From assembly GCA_039090855.1 (NCBI GenBank), contig CM077012.1, forward strand, positions 141,394,541 to 141,458,540: 64,000 nucleotides of DNA, written 5' to 3'. This document shows positions 22,960 through 34,430 of this stretch, one piece after another. This DNA comes from Macrothele yani. Taxonomy: Eukaryota; Arthropoda; Arachnida; Araneae; Macrothelidae. Position numbers and translations under genes: made by a program. How positions within the stretch are numbered: the stretch's first letter is position 1; each line of letters opens with the position of its first letter. The notes under the pieces were generated by a model, which was not told the origin of the DNA, did not search any database, and worked only from the letters and a program-made list of their open reading frames with translations.

Positions 22960-23740
22960 CGGAACAACATGATAAAGTTTTGTCTCAATCGAAACATTTT
23001 TTGTCAAGTTATGACGCATAAGATCAAGGGAATGGATCCCGATCCTATGTCATGCCCTTTGACCCCATTTCGCACCTTTTCAACATAGTTCGTCCCCAGG
23101 TGGCTCCTTACCACATACTAAAATTTCATCGAAATCGAACCATTTTTACGCAAGTTATGACGCATAAGAGCAATAGAATGAAATGGATCCCTCTCCTATG
23201 TTCGGACCTTTGACCCCATTTCGCCCATTTTCAATAGAGTTCATCCCCAAGTCGTCCACATAGTAAACTTTCATCGAAATCGAACCATTTTTACGTAAGT
23301 TAGGACGCATAACTAACAGAAATGGAATGGATCCTTCTCCTATGTTCTGACCTTTGACCCCATTCTGACCACTTTCAATAGGGTTCGTCCCCAGGTGGTC
23401 TCCTACGACATAATAAAATTTCATCGAAATCGAACCACTTTTACGCAAGTTATGGCGCATAAGGGTAATCGAATGGATCCCGCTCCTATGTCCTGACCTT
23501 TGACCCCATTTCTGCCGTTTTCAATAGGATTCGTCCCTAGGTGGCTCCTTACCACATACTAAAATTTCAAATCGAACCATTTTTACGCAAGTTATGACGC
23601 ATAAGGGAAATGGAATGGATCCCTCTCCTATATCCTTTCCTTTGACCCCATTTCGCCCATTTTCAATAGGGTTCGTCTCCAGTTCGTCCCCTACCACATA
23701 CTAAAATTTCATCGAAATCAACCCACTTTTACGCGAGTTA
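22960..23740. repeat. Tandem array, about 145-bp units
   Basis: Five to six imperfect units recur at about 23003, 23147, 23292, 23443, 23583 and 23731. Each contains AAGTTATGACGCATAAG, ATGGATCC, CCTATGT, CCTTTGACCCCATTTCG and ATTTCATCGAAATCGAACCA. The last unit runs into a GACA/GACG-rich tail. The same motifs in every unit explain the long minus-strand open frame at 23155-23460. Confidence 0.85.
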
Positions 23741-23744
23741 TCGT

Positions 23745-23830
23745 GCAGACAGAAAGACGGACAGGAAGACAGACAGACGGACAAAGCTGGAGCATATACG
23801 CTTCTTCAACCTACGGTTGGAAAGCGTAAA
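23745..23830. repeat. GACA-rich tail of the tandem array
   Basis: GCAGACAGAAAGACGGAC-type sequence follows the last unit, then CTTCTTCAACCTACGG and GAAAGCGTAAATAAAAGG. It probably marks one end of the mobile or amplified unit containing the array. Confidence 0.5.
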
Positions 23831-26415
23831 TAAAAGGAGGGAATAGGATGAAACCTCCACGCTTAAGACACTATTCGCGTAGGATCAACGCCCAAGAATT
23901 CAGAAAATGTTATAAAAGTCTGGGAAAACGAAACTACAGAAGCAGAACGTTGTGCTCCTTTCTTTGCAGACGTAATTTTACGTTGATTGTTGAGCTACCT
24001 AACGTTTGCAAGCTGACAGATGAAATGCGTTTGTTTTTTCTGTTTGACAGTCTGGGATATTAAAATAAAATATAGGAACTTTCTTTCATATATTTCAAAA
24101 TATTATTGCTCTCAAGAATTTTTTCATTGATAATAACAATTGAATAGAAAGTGTCGAATAATTTAGAGCAAAAATCACATCTGAGTGCAAATTTAATAAT
24201 GTTCACACACATGTTTTTGTATTCTGATAGTTCCAAACAAGCACGATAAGTTACACATAACTTAAATAAATTGCGGAATACTGTCCTACTCAGAAAGAAA
24301 ACCACAACACTTCTTCTCCACTATCGGCTTTCTTTTCTTTCTTTTTATTTTTTTTATATTTTTTTTGCCTTCGCAGCGAACTGTTTTTGATGCGAAATTC
24401 AGGAAAGACTAACTATAATTACAGTAACAACAGTCGCTATATTGAAACTGGGATTTTTTTCAGATAGGCTGTGAACCAAGATGTTTGCTATACTTCCTTT
24501 ATGCACTGTGTAGCCAGAATTTCCGTCAGGAAAAATTTTGTTTCATTTTATAAGGCCTAAGTCTATTTTCTGGGCTTTATCGATAGTTCATTGAATATCC
24601 TTAATATACTGTCGCATCTTTACAGCATGATGAACAATGAGATGTTGCCCTTCGCTCCAAAGCTCCAATGGTATGGAAATAACACTAACATTGTGTTCCT
24701 TTAAAAATCAGATGTTGGCTAAAAGTAAAAAAAATAATTCTATGCTATGTGGAAAACCATGTTACATTCTGGGCGCTGACGTTCGTGAACTAAGCAGCCG
24801 TCTAAAATACTTTCCAGCAGTTGTCACCTAAAACTGCTGGAAAGCAAACAAAAACATTTTTTTATACTTGATCCATGAACAAATCTTGAGCGGAGAATAA
24901 GCGCTCTTTCAGCCTATAATTGCAAAGCTTTAAAATAAATCTTCAAATTTTTTCAGTATATACTAGTTAAATTGCCTTTTTTTTTATCATTTTAGCTAAC
25001 CTACTATAAGGTTCAACCGAAAAGCAGTTGCCACTGTGTTCAGTTGCTGAGCTTCACATACAGGTTCACATAATTTCATAAACTTCCGAGATTTCCGAAC
25101 TGATGTTTTCAGTTACTCGGCATTACCTGCAAGTTCATATAATGTCGTAAAGTTCCGATTATTCAGATCTGTTACTTTCTTTTGCTAATACAATAAATCG
25201 GCAAAAGCACATAAGTTTAAGTTTCAACCATTTGGGCGTTAAATAAAGCAAGGAACCTCATTTTGTTGGAAATCTACTAAATGGACACGAGTTTGGTCCC
25301 CCTAGAGACGCATGCTTGATCGATTTTGCATTGTGTGTTTACTCGGTTGTTCTGTTGATTCCCTTTGCGTGGTTTCTATTGGCCTTGACCCTTAAGACGC
25401 CACCAACCAATCAAAACAGGCTTAGAGAATGCGTTCCATGCAGATCGCTTTAGCGTCAGTTAGGACGCTTCAGCCATGTCTCCGTATCTGTTACATACTA
25501 CCCTGAAGAAACCAAAAGATTATATAACAAACATTAAATACGTTGCTGTGGGTTACGAGAATTTGCAAGTTACACAATTGCACTTAAACCGCTTTCGGGT
25601 ACAAATTCTACATTGCGACCTATTATTTTCCGGGTTTTATTTTTGTAGACTATTTTCATAGCACCTGACACTAACATGCATCCGATATTCGTCTGCCCAA
25701 CTGCATGCGCCAGATATAAAGTTTTACTCCTCTTTATTCACAGAAATGCTTTCGCCGGAACGGCGTTTTTGACAAAGTCTCTGTCATAGAAATTATTTTG
25801 ATCATTATTAAAGAATTTAGTCAAAATGAGCTCCTTCATGTTCGAAAAATTCTGAGTGAAACAACAAAATGTAGACATTTTTGGGACACATTGGTCAAGA
25901 ATCACAAATATCATTTTCAATTGTAAAAAGATATGAAATAACAGACGCTCTCGTTTGTTTTAACTAAAAAACACGTATTATTAAAGCGCGAAACAGAGTT
26001 ATCGAAGAATATTGGCTCAGCGCAAAGTGAAAATACTGCAGTGTACTGTAAAGTACCTTTCTATTCATACACATTAAATAATTTTCTTCAAGGCAATAAA
26101 GAATACAATTATAATTTGTAAGCTCTCACACTTCCTACAGATAAAATAATCAAAATAACTTGCTCAGACTGCAGAGCAAAGAGCCAGGGTGAGAAGGAGA
26201 ATTTCTGCTTACACGACGCGACGTGTGTAGTCAGTGCGCGTACGCCAGACATCTGCTAGCTGTTGCAAGCTAAGCAGGGACTTTCTGCATGTCCTCCACG
26301 AAAAATGAGCAGAAGTGCGTGATGGATGCGCATGCGCCACGCAGAAGCAATGTGTTTCCTGCAGTGGCGTCGGAAATCTTTTTTGACAGCGGGGACAAGG
26401 TGTCGGAGAACAAAA
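23831..26415. other. Unassigned DNA
   Basis: No gene or repeat could be supported. A 61-codon frame from 25476 has a fair start context and CCAAT-like sequences upstream (25405-25420), but no family features and no splice donor. Confidence 0.45.
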
Positions 26416-26417
26416 TA

Positions 26418-27951
26418 CACTGGTGTGCCAAAATTAAGGACGAAGAGTAGAATTTAGCATAACAGCGGAACGAGCAGGCAGAACGGACCGAAAGACCACT
26501 AAGGAGATAGACTAGGGTCCGGTACGGTAGGGCATGAGCATATATGCAGCATGACGAGGGGGGGTGGAGTGTCGGAAGGGTATGAAGCACACGGGCGGTG
26601 TACGCTCAGCAATTCGGTGAAAGCTATTGCACGGTGTACATCGGTTTGAACGACGTCGAGTTGCTGCCACCGTGTGATATGGCCAGCAGGCAATCCAGTA
26701 GACGACATCTGGATGACTTTACCCTGAGGTCGCGTCATTGGGAAGTTGGAAAAAGGTCGAAGTGTGACTAGTGTGGCCGAGGAGTTCGGGATCGCTCACA
26801 GCATCGTTTCACGAGTTGGAGAGCATTTCAAACGACAGAAACAGCTGTTGAGAGTTTAGCAGTGGTCGTCCACGAGCACCCACGGCGGTGGACGACCGGT
26901 ATATTGTCCTACAGACGAGAAGAGACAGCGGGAGAAATCGCAAGGCACATGCAACAGACAACTGGAAGTCCGTTATCGCGTTTTACCGTGGCCAGGAGGC
27001 TGCACAAAGGTGGTTTATTTGCACCACGACCAGTACGGTGTCTGCCATTAACGCCTGCTCATCGGAAACGGCGGTTTCTGTGGTGCCAGGAACACAAGAA
27101 CTGGACACAACAGCAATGGGGTCGAGTTCTCTTTACGGATGAGAGCCGATTTAGTCTGACGAGCGATGCTGGACGTATACACATCTGGAGAGAGCAGGGA
27201 ACACGCAATCACGCGTCCAACATCATCGAAAGGGACCGGTTTGGAGGTGGCGGAGTTCTCGTTTGGGGCAGTATCATGCTCGGTAGCCGTACTGACCTCC
27301 ACATCTTCCAAGGAGGTTCAGTCACTGGTGTCCGCTATTGTACCGAGGTTCTCCTGCCTCACGTGCGTCTGTTTACAGGTGCTGTGGGTCCTGAGTTCCT
27401 CTTCATGGACGACAACGCTACACCTCATCGTACAGTGGCTGTCACAGAGCTGTCGGAGAGTGAAGATATTCAACGCATGGATTGGCCCGCAAGGTCCCCG
27501 GACCTAAATCCAATCGAACACGTGTGGGACCTTCTCGGGAGATGTTTGGCAGCACGTCACCAACCGCCAGCAACGATTCCGCAGCTGCGATTGGCGCTAC
27601 AAGAGGAATGGGCCGCGATGACAACCTCGTCCTCAGCATGGACAGACGTTGTAAATTCTGCAACGCAGTCAGGGGTGATCATATCCCCTACTAAAGACTG
27701 GATTTTCCTTGGCAGCCGCCTGTCACATGGACGTTTCTGTCTTCTGTCCAGTTGTGCTCGAAGCTACCTTTTCAATAAAGTGCCTTTGTATCCTTTGTAT
27801 CATTTGGATTCGTTGTTTGGACGGTGTTGCTCACTTGTCCCATATTCTTACATCTTGGGGATCTTATGGTATGTTATGAGTCGATCTCGAGCACTTCTGC
27901 ACGACGTTACATTCGAGAAACCGTCTCGTCCTTAATTTTTGCACGCCAGTG
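26418..27951 (+). mobile_element. Tc1-like transposon, complete ends
   Basis: Inverted ends CACTGGTGTGCCAAAATTAA and, on the other strand, CACTGGCGTGCAAAAATTAA, followed by GGACGA, with TA at 26416-26417 and 27952-27953. The 1,534-bp element holds one transposase gene with several single-base shifts near its N-terminus. Confidence 0.85.
26678..27935 (+). pseudogene. Tc1-like transposase with DD34E domain, N-terminal shifts
   Basis: The start near 26678 reads MASRQSSRRHLDDFTLR. A shift then leads to VIGKLEKGRSVTSVAEEFG, a helix-turn-helix. At least two more shifts occur before 26950. From there one frame is open through the whole catalytic domain: LFTDESRFSL (first Asp), GGGGVLVWGSI, FMDDNATPHRT (second Asp) and SPDLNPIEHVWDLLGR (Glu). 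The spacing between the last two is 34 residues. The open frame continues past the expected end, so the natural C-terminus may be altered. The N-terminal damage suggests inactivity. Confidence 0.8.
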
Positions 27952-27954
27952 TAT

Positions 27955-28873
27955 TTCACAGTGGCATAAAATGTATCGTACTACTGTAAAAGAAAACGTG
28001 CTGACTTCATTATGAAAATTTCCTGAATTTTTTTTTTCGATTACACATTCATCTATAAAAAAAAAACACTTCTCGTATCCATATAGTTTCTCAATGTAAA
28101 CTAACTATACACGTGAACAGCGTTAAACTAAGATCTTGATGCTTCTGGATTGGTACGAATTCCAAAGGAATTGTAGCCGTAGACGCTATAATTAAACATT
28201 GAAGGAACTTATATCTCATTCTTCACCCTACTTCCATTTCCCTATTTATTTTTGCTCATTTTTTAGAGGAAGACTAATTTTTTACACCTAATGAGACAAA
28301 TCATGGCTGGTCTTTAAACGGGAACCAGCCCTCTGGACTGTTTAATGGGGCTAGCATTTCTTGGCGTCTCAGGAGTGAGTGGCATTAAAAAAATACTCAG
28401 ATTTCTAGATAGTTCATGGTAAAAAATGAAGAGCAATACTCAATTTTTATAAAAATGAACTTAAAGAAACCGAATGTTTGAGATCTTCAATCACGAACAT
28501 ATGTAATTTGAAAAGAAAGAGAACTGAGGGGGCAAATGTCATGTTTTGTCCCCACGCTCATTCGGGTGCTGGGGCAACTGCCCCCTCTGCCCACGCGGTT
28601 CCGACGCCGCTGGTTTTCTGCTTACGAACCTCAGAAGAACTAGAGGATGACAAATGGATGTGAAAAGTCAAGCAGCAAGCGCTCTATGCGAATCGACAAA
28701 GTGCGCTTAAAGAAGCAAAAACCTGTTAATAACAATGTAATTTTTTGAGCAAAAGACTGTACTGTAAAGTAAGTACATTTAGAAGTATAGACTAATATAT
28801 AGAAAATTGTGACTCTGCTTCCTGGATACTGCCAATGCACGACACTGATGTCTACTTGTTGATCATATTTTAT
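27955..28873. other. Unassigned DNA
   Basis: No gene seen. A C-rich patch at about 28547-28612 resembles old retroposon sequence but was not identified. Confidence 0.4.
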
Positions 28874-28875
28874 AC

Positions 28876-28935
28876 AGTAGATTCCGGTTAATTGGGGCAT
28901 CGGCTAATTGGGACAGCCGCTTATTTGGGACAATT
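28876..28935 (+). mobile_element. Pogo/Tigger-like left end
   Basis: After a TA (28874-28875) comes CAGTAGATTCCGGTTAATTG, then repeated AATTGGGACA / ATTTGGGACA words. This is the style of pogo/Tigger-group ends. A matching inverted end lies at 35862-35893. Confidence 0.55.
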
Positions 28936-29021
28936 CTTTTAGAGCATCCCAAGTTAGCTCTTTAGGATAAAGCTTCGCATAACTGGTGCGGCCGATTGAT
29001 TAGGCCTGAACGTTTTAGCCC

Positions 29022-29150
29022 CGATGTGGTTGGTTGATATGTGTTTATTAGCGCAAGGCCTTCAATAAGCCAAAGAGCGCCAAGTCCAATGATTTAAGAT
29101 AGTAACAAAAACAATATTAAAACGTAACAAACTATGATGTCAGAAAACAG
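29022..29150 (+). repeat. Dispersed repeat of unknown type, copy 1
   Basis: About 125 bp shared with 43885-44015, including TTTATTAGCGCAAGG, AAGAGCGCCAAGTCCAATGA and TAGTAACAAAAACAATATT. It lies directly beside the RTE 3' end. It may be a SINE or MITE piece. Confidence 0.6.
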
Positions 29151-30054
29151 AACAATATATAGACCATCATCATCATTGTCAACCATTATTAATCCACTGC
29201 TGGACGAAGGTCTCCCCAAGTTTGTTCCACAACGGTCTGTCTTGTGAATAAACTGCCTTGTGCATGTCTTCTCCATGTTACTCCCGCAAACTTTCGAATT
29301 TCATCCACCCATCTCCCACGTGGCTTTCTTCTGGGTCTTTTCCTGTCCCTTGGAATCCAGTCTAAAATTTCGGCTGTCCACCGATGGTCTGTCCTTCTAG
29401 CAATATGTCCAGCCCATTGCCTATCAGGGATTTTACTCCGATCATGATATCTTCCACTCTTGTCATTTTTCTGATCCACGAGTTCCTCTTCTTATCTCTC
29501 CTGCTTACACCAAGCATGCACCTCTCCATGCTTCTTTGAGTTGTCTGCAGTCTTTGTATGTCTCTTTTAGTTAAGGTCCACGTCTCTACACCATACGTAA
29601 GCACCCCAGCAAAAACAGTCTTTCTGGGCCAGCACTGCCAGCAATGGCCCAGCACTATGTTTCCGCTGCCGAACCTTCAATAAAATGTCCAGGCGGCCAA
29701 CAGAAGGGCCAGCAGTTCAGGCCAACAGCTGACCAACAGTTGGCACCCCATCAGTTGCCATATGCCACAACAGGGCCATCAGTTGTCCATCACAGGCAGT
29801 AGCTGCCACAAGTGGCCCTTCAGCGGCGCTGCAAGCACGTGCCAGAAATAATGGCTATCCTAATGTGGTCCGCTAGTGGCAGCCGGAAACCACGTGACGT
29901 AACTGGTGGCTTCCCCAATCTTGTCCGCCAATTTCCCAGTAGTAGCCATAAAAAAAAAAAGTCAAGGATAACCGCAGTTTCCTAAAGCTACAACTTTTTT
30001 TGTTTCTACCCTTACGAAACTTTTGAATTATAGCACTCCGCTGGGTAAAGTTTC

Positions 30055-30145
30055 TCAACAGACCGGAAAAACGCCCGTTTGGATCTGAACCTGGACCGTT
30101 GGTGTGGGAACTGAGCTCTCTACCGATCGGACTAATTTCCCACGC
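30055..30145 (-). tRNA. tRNA-like relic inside the insertion
   Basis: On the minus strand TTAGTCCGATCGGTAGAGAG resembles an A box and, about 35 nt further on, GGTTCAGATCC resembles a B box. A full cloverleaf does not form: the T stem is weak and the acceptor arms were not found. It is probably a SINE head or tRNA pseudogene. Confidence 0.35.
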
Positions 30146-30282
30146 ACGAGCGTGTGGTTGAAGCTGTCTGTTTTGTGCGGAATGGTTAATCGAATGGTTA
30201 CCTCTTTTATATTACAATCTTGCGAGGTATTTTTAATAAAAGTCAGTTTCATGTAATTCATAAATTTATTTTTTCAACGTAA

Positions 30283-30314
30283 CGATAGTTTTTTTTTTTT
30301 TTTTTTTTTTTTTT
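30283..30314. repeat. Poly-T run
   Basis: About 30 consecutive T. It could be the poly-A tail of a retroposon on the minus strand, perhaps the one headed by the neighbouring tRNA-like sequence, though orientation and distance do not settle this. Confidence 0.5.
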
Positions 30315-30745
30315 ACCTTAAGGGAACTTCACTCATTTTCAAGGAGTGTACATACTTAGAGTCGCTTTCCAAAGGTTTGTACTGTCCTTGTCGTCTTGAA
30401 AGGAGATTGTTGAATTAGTATACAATATATTTACCCGAGCTCATGTCACATTCTGTTACGTTTTTAACGGTGTATCTTTCCTTTCCGTTGTCCGAAGCTA
30501 CATTTGTTTTAAAGAGGAAAGATATTTTATTTTACTTCTCGTTATTTTTAGAAGCGAATTCCTCCCAGTCTTGTGTATTCAACCCAAGGATGAGTACATT
30601 ATATCCACATAGCGTTGCTTTTTTTTTCTTTCAAATAATTAATAAATTTTGTACGCGTATAATTCTTCTTTTTTTACAGCAAACGTTTTTTTAATAGTTT
30701 TCCAGGACATTTGTTTCAAGCGGTTTAAAATTTGTTCTTGTTATT

Positions 30746-30792
30746 CACCCACTCCATTCCATGAATTGTTATTCATGGGAATGGAGTGGGTG
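30746..30792. repeat. Long hairpin
   Basis: CACCCACTCCATTCC plus ATGAAT pairs with ATTCATGGGAATGGAGTGGGTG across a 4-nt loop, with one bulged base. The stem is about 21 bp. It may be the core of a small palindromic insertion. Confidence 0.75.
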
Positions 30793-32645
30793 TATTTCAT
30801 GGCTGTAATCTAGTATTTCATGGCTTAATCAGATATCTTCGTCGACGTGGAATTTCATTAGGAAATTAATTCGCCTCTCTACATATGGATTTTTTTCTTA
30901 ACATCCACTAAAATAACACGATGGCGATAGCGTCGTCTTCAACTAACTGGTACCATGAGAGACACAGCAAGTGTTGCTTCTTCACATGCGCAGTCCCGTT
31001 GCTTCCACCTACTGTTGGGGGTTGCATTGGTTGCCAACAACGGGCCACTAGTGGCACTTGCTTGGAGGCTCACAGCTCACGGCGATGCTGCAGGGCCATC
31101 AATGGCTCGCCAACTGATAGCGCTGCCACCAACGGACCGCTACCGGGCCGTGAAGTGCAGATTTCAGCCAGCAGTGACCCATCACTGCCAGCTGGTGGCC
31201 AGCAGTTTCCCAGCACTTGTGTTTTTGCTGGGACTGGAAGGATGCATTGATCAAACACTTTTCTTTTAAGACATAATGGCATCTTGCTCTTGAAAATTAT
31301 ACTGTTTCTTCCAAAAGCTCTCCAGGCAAATTTTATACGCAGATTATAATTTCTTCATCAATGTGACCCTAACTTGATATCTGCTGTTCAAGATAAATGT
31401 AGGTATCGGTTATCTCCAGCTTTTTCCCATCAATCGATAAATCTTCATTTCTTGTAAAAGCATTGTACATCACTTTTGTCTTCTGAAAGTTCATTTTCAA
31501 TCCCACTTATTTACTCTTGTCAGCAAGTTCCTGGACCACACTCTGCGGCTCTGAAGGGGTAGTTGCAAAAATGACTACGTCATCAGCAAAATGAATGAGC
31601 GTTAGATAATCTCCATTAATCCCTTATTCCTTTGTTTTCCCAGTTCAATGATTGAAAGCCATTTTCCAATGTGGCATTAAAGAGTTTAGGAGATATAGTG
31701 TCACCTTGCCTCACTCCCTTTCCAATTTTTATGGGTGCTGTATTCTCAAATAGCCGAATCATTGCACTTGCATTTTCATAGATGTTATTAATAATATTAG
31801 TTTACGCATCATCAATATCGCAGGATTTCAAAGTCATTGTAACTGCTAATGGTTTCACCGAATCAAAGGCCTTTTTATAATCGATAAAAGCCGTGCATAA
31901 TGGAAGTTCATATTCCCTCGCTCTTTCAATTAGTTCTCTCAGTACGTGGATATGACGAGCCACTCCTGAATCCAGCTTGTTCTCTCGGTTGAGCCATGCC
32001 CAGTGTTACCTTCAAGCGGTGTGAAAGAACTTTAGTGAAGATTTTATAAACCACTGATAGGAGGTTGATAGGTCTGTAGTTCCTGAGATCCACAATGTTA
32101 CCTTTTTTATATAGCAGGATCATTGTAGCACTGTTCCAATCCTCAGAAATCTTCCCTTCATTAAGGCATCGAGTGAAACCTTGGGCGAGTACTGTTTCAA
32201 TTTCTCCACTTGCTTTTAGTATGATGTCTACTGTAATTTCATCTTCTCCTGGAGCTTTTCCCCGTTTGATGTTCTTGATTGCATGTGCAACTTCTGCTGG
32301 GAGAACTGGAAGAACTCTGGTACTGGTAACTTTCGTAATGTCTGGAGTACATGTATCATCCCTTTCCTATAGTTTTCAGTTGAAATCTTTCACTCTTGTC
32401 AAAACTTCGCCTCTATTTCTTGTTACAGAACTATCTTCTTTTCTCAGAGCCATAATCTGTTTTCTTCTCTTACTGAGATGTCCCTTTGCTCTCTTCAGGC
32501 TTTGGTTGTTTCCAATTGCTTTCCTCACTAGTTCTCAGTTAAATTTCGTGATACAATCTAATAGCTGTCGAAGCACGATAAAACGATATAGGTCTTAAAG
32601 CGTTTAATAAAATCTAAAATATTTACACACTAAAAACGCTAGACC

Positions 32646-32674
32646 TTTCGCATGTGCTACACATGCATCATCAG
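32646..32674 (-). ncRNA. Hammerhead-like core, weaker
   Basis: On the minus strand CTGATGA is followed by T, a perfect 7-bp stem GCATGTG/CACATGC with loop TAG, then GAAA. After that AG-GT-CT could form a minimal stem III with a CUA cleavage triplet. Stem I is not convincing. It sits in a Penelope-like tail, as at 19642-19686. Confidence 0.4.
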
Positions 32675-32936
32675 AATATGTACTGATCAAGCTCGGTGCA
32701 TGCAGATATATATACATACACTACTGGCCACCCAAAATGCAGCACCCAGAAGGAAGCATCCGATTGGCCTGAAATTCGCAGCATGCGTCGCCGCGAGAGG
32801 ACATGCAAACGATTAGCATTGCAGGGCATATGCAAATAATGTGCGCCCGGCACGCCACCGAGTAGCACTATAGGAAGGGTGCACAGAAATGTGGAAGTGT
32901 GTTTTGCTGCTGGACCTGTGCGTGGGAAGCTTCCTG

Positions 32937-34209
32937 ATGCCTCGTCGCAGAATACGGCACTCATTCCAGCACGTTTCTGAGTTCGACAGAGGACGAATAG
33001 TGGCTTATCGCGACAGCGGTTTTTCGTACCGAGACATCAGCGGCCGTGTGGGACGACATCCAGCCACAGTGAGGCAAGTATGGATTCTGTGGGTGCAGGA
33101 GGGACGGACGGACTGACCTACGTGAGCGATTGCCGCAGCCGCGCCACACCACTGAACGAAAGGACCGGCATGTTGTGCGGCGGGCATTGACGGCTCGCAC
33201 TGCCACATCACGGACGTTAGCGCAGGAATTAGGTTGTGTTGCGCAACAACCTGTGTCAGCACGTACCGTTCAACCTCGTCTGCAGAAGCGGGGGACTTGT
33301 CACACGGCGCCCATTGCTCCGATTACCATTGACGTTACACCACCGGCGAGTGCGGCGGCAGTGGGCCGTTGAACGCCGCACCTGGACTACGGAATGGCAC
33401 GACATTGTCTTCTCCGATGAATCCCGCTTCTGACTGCACATCACGAACGTTAGCGCAGGAATTAGGGTGTGTTGCGCAACAACCTGTGTCAGCACATACC
33501 GTTCGACGTCGTCTGCAGGAGCGGGGACTTGTCGCACCCCATTGCGCCGATTACCATTGACGTTATACCACCGGTGAGTGCGGCGGTAGTGGGCGGTTGA
33601 ACGCCGCACCTGGACTACGGAATGGTACGACATTGTCTTCTCCGATGATTCCCGCTTCTCCCTGCAACACTACGATGGTCGGATCCACGTGTGGCGGCAC
33701 CGCGGCGAGAGACTGTATAACGCCTGCATTGTGCATCGCCATACCGGTCTGTCGCCAGGCGTTAGGGTTTGGGGCGCAATTGGATATGACACCCGCACCC
33801 CTCTGGTACGCACGCCGGTACACTCAACAGCCACTGCTACATCTCCGACGGTTTGGAGCACGTAGTCCTCCCTTACCTGTAGGACCTGCCAGCGGCCACG
33901 TTTCAACAGGACAATGCGCTCCCGCACGTGGCACGCATCGTGCAACAATTCTTCACGGCCCACCAGGTGTCACTGCTGCCGTAGCTAGCCTGTTCTCCCG
34001 ATATGTCACCCATCGAACACGTCTGGTCGCTGATCGGCAACCGAGTGGCCCGGCAAGCACCACCCGCGGTTACGCCTGATGAACTGTTGCAACCAGTGGA
34101 AGCAGTCTGGACTGACATACCCCAAGCCCACATCCAAAGCCTTTTTCTTTCGATGCCGCGGCGTGTAACGGCCGTTATTGCCAGCCATGGGGGCCACACG
34201 AACTATTGA
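32937..34209 (+). pseudogene. Tc1-like transposase, duplicated and frameshifted
   Basis: It starts at MPRRRIRHSFQHVSEFDRGR, a helix-turn-helix region with YRDISGRVGRHPATVRQVW, interrupted by a stop near 33116. In other frames follow SRTLAQELGCVAQQPVSA (second helix-turn-helix) and HDIVFSDESRF (first Asp). The 233-bp repeat then replays the second helix-turn-helix and the first Asp region. After it come VGSTCGGTAARDC-type out-of-frame sequence, the second Asp region (FQQDNAL by reading frame) and MSPIEHVWSLIGNRVARQ with the final Glu, ending GGHTNY. It cannot give a working protein. Confidence 0.75.
33200..33666 (+). repeat. 233-bp tandem duplication inside the transposase
   Basis: Two units, about 33200-33433 and 33434-33666, are offset by 233 bp (ACGTTAGCGCAGGAATTA at 33214 and at 33447). 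They differ at a number of sites and by small indels, so the duplication is not recent. Confidence 0.85.
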
Positions 34210-34430
34210 TGTCTGCGTGTTCCTCAAGTCGCACGGGCCTGTAAGCTCAATCGTTTCATCTTTGCATCTGTTGTTATGTGTCCAGTAAATCTGGCTTTGC
34301 TATCTCGTGTCCTTCTTGGTGTTGCATTTTGGGTGGCCAGCAGTTTATATATCAGAAAAATGTATGCGCATAGATCTGCGCAGGGTACAATGAATAACAT
34401 GGGAAGTGGTATGTATGTAATTTCAAACAC

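Larger units (their letters stand above)
29605..31232. mobile_element. DNA transposon with perfect 13-bp inverted ends inserted in RTE copy 2
   Basis: The ends are CCCAGCAAAAACA at 29605 and its exact complement ending at 31232. The flanking dinucleotide AC is duplicated (29603-29604 and 31233-31234), and the uninterrupted RTE copy reads GCACTGG at this point, so the empty site is known. Both subterminal regions (about 29605-29900 and 30960-31232) are dense in GGCCAGCA, CCCAGCA and CAACAGT words. No transposase was recognised, so it is non-autonomous or unrecognised. A tRNA-like piece and a long hairpin lie inside. Confidence 0.8.
29164..32546 (-). mobile_element. RTE-type LINE, second copy, 5' truncated and interrupted
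   Basis: This is homologous to 8482-10232 of the first copy. It starts at the 3' ATC repeat (29164) and runs to 29604, is interrupted by a 1,628-bp insertion, resumes at 31233, and ends at about 32546 in the middle of the reverse transcriptase. Recognisable products include GVETWTLTKRDIQRLQTTQR, LRNYRPINLLSVVYKIFTKV and MAQPREQAGFRSG. Numerous frameshifts and stops make it clearly older than the first copy. Confidence 0.85.
32719..34345 (+). mobile_element. Tc1-like transposon with internal duplication
   Basis: Inverted ends share GGCCACCCAAAATGCA, then CACC and AGAAGGA, with TA at 32717-32718 and 34346-34347. The 1,627-bp length includes a 233-bp tandem duplication inside the transposase gene. 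A relative without the duplication lies on the minus strand at 38951-40019. Confidence 0.85.

Noticed and set aside
23155..23460. 101-codon minus-strand open frame with internal protein repeats
   Set aside because: The repeated peptide is simply the translation of the ~145-bp tandem DNA repeat.
25476..25661. 61-codon frame after CCAAT-like sequences, as a host gene start
   Set aside because: No family motif, no splice donor and no downstream exon.
26862..26960. Start of the long frame at 26862 as the true transposase start
   Set aside because: The DNA-binding domain is readable upstream in other frames from about 26678, so this ATG only follows frameshifts.
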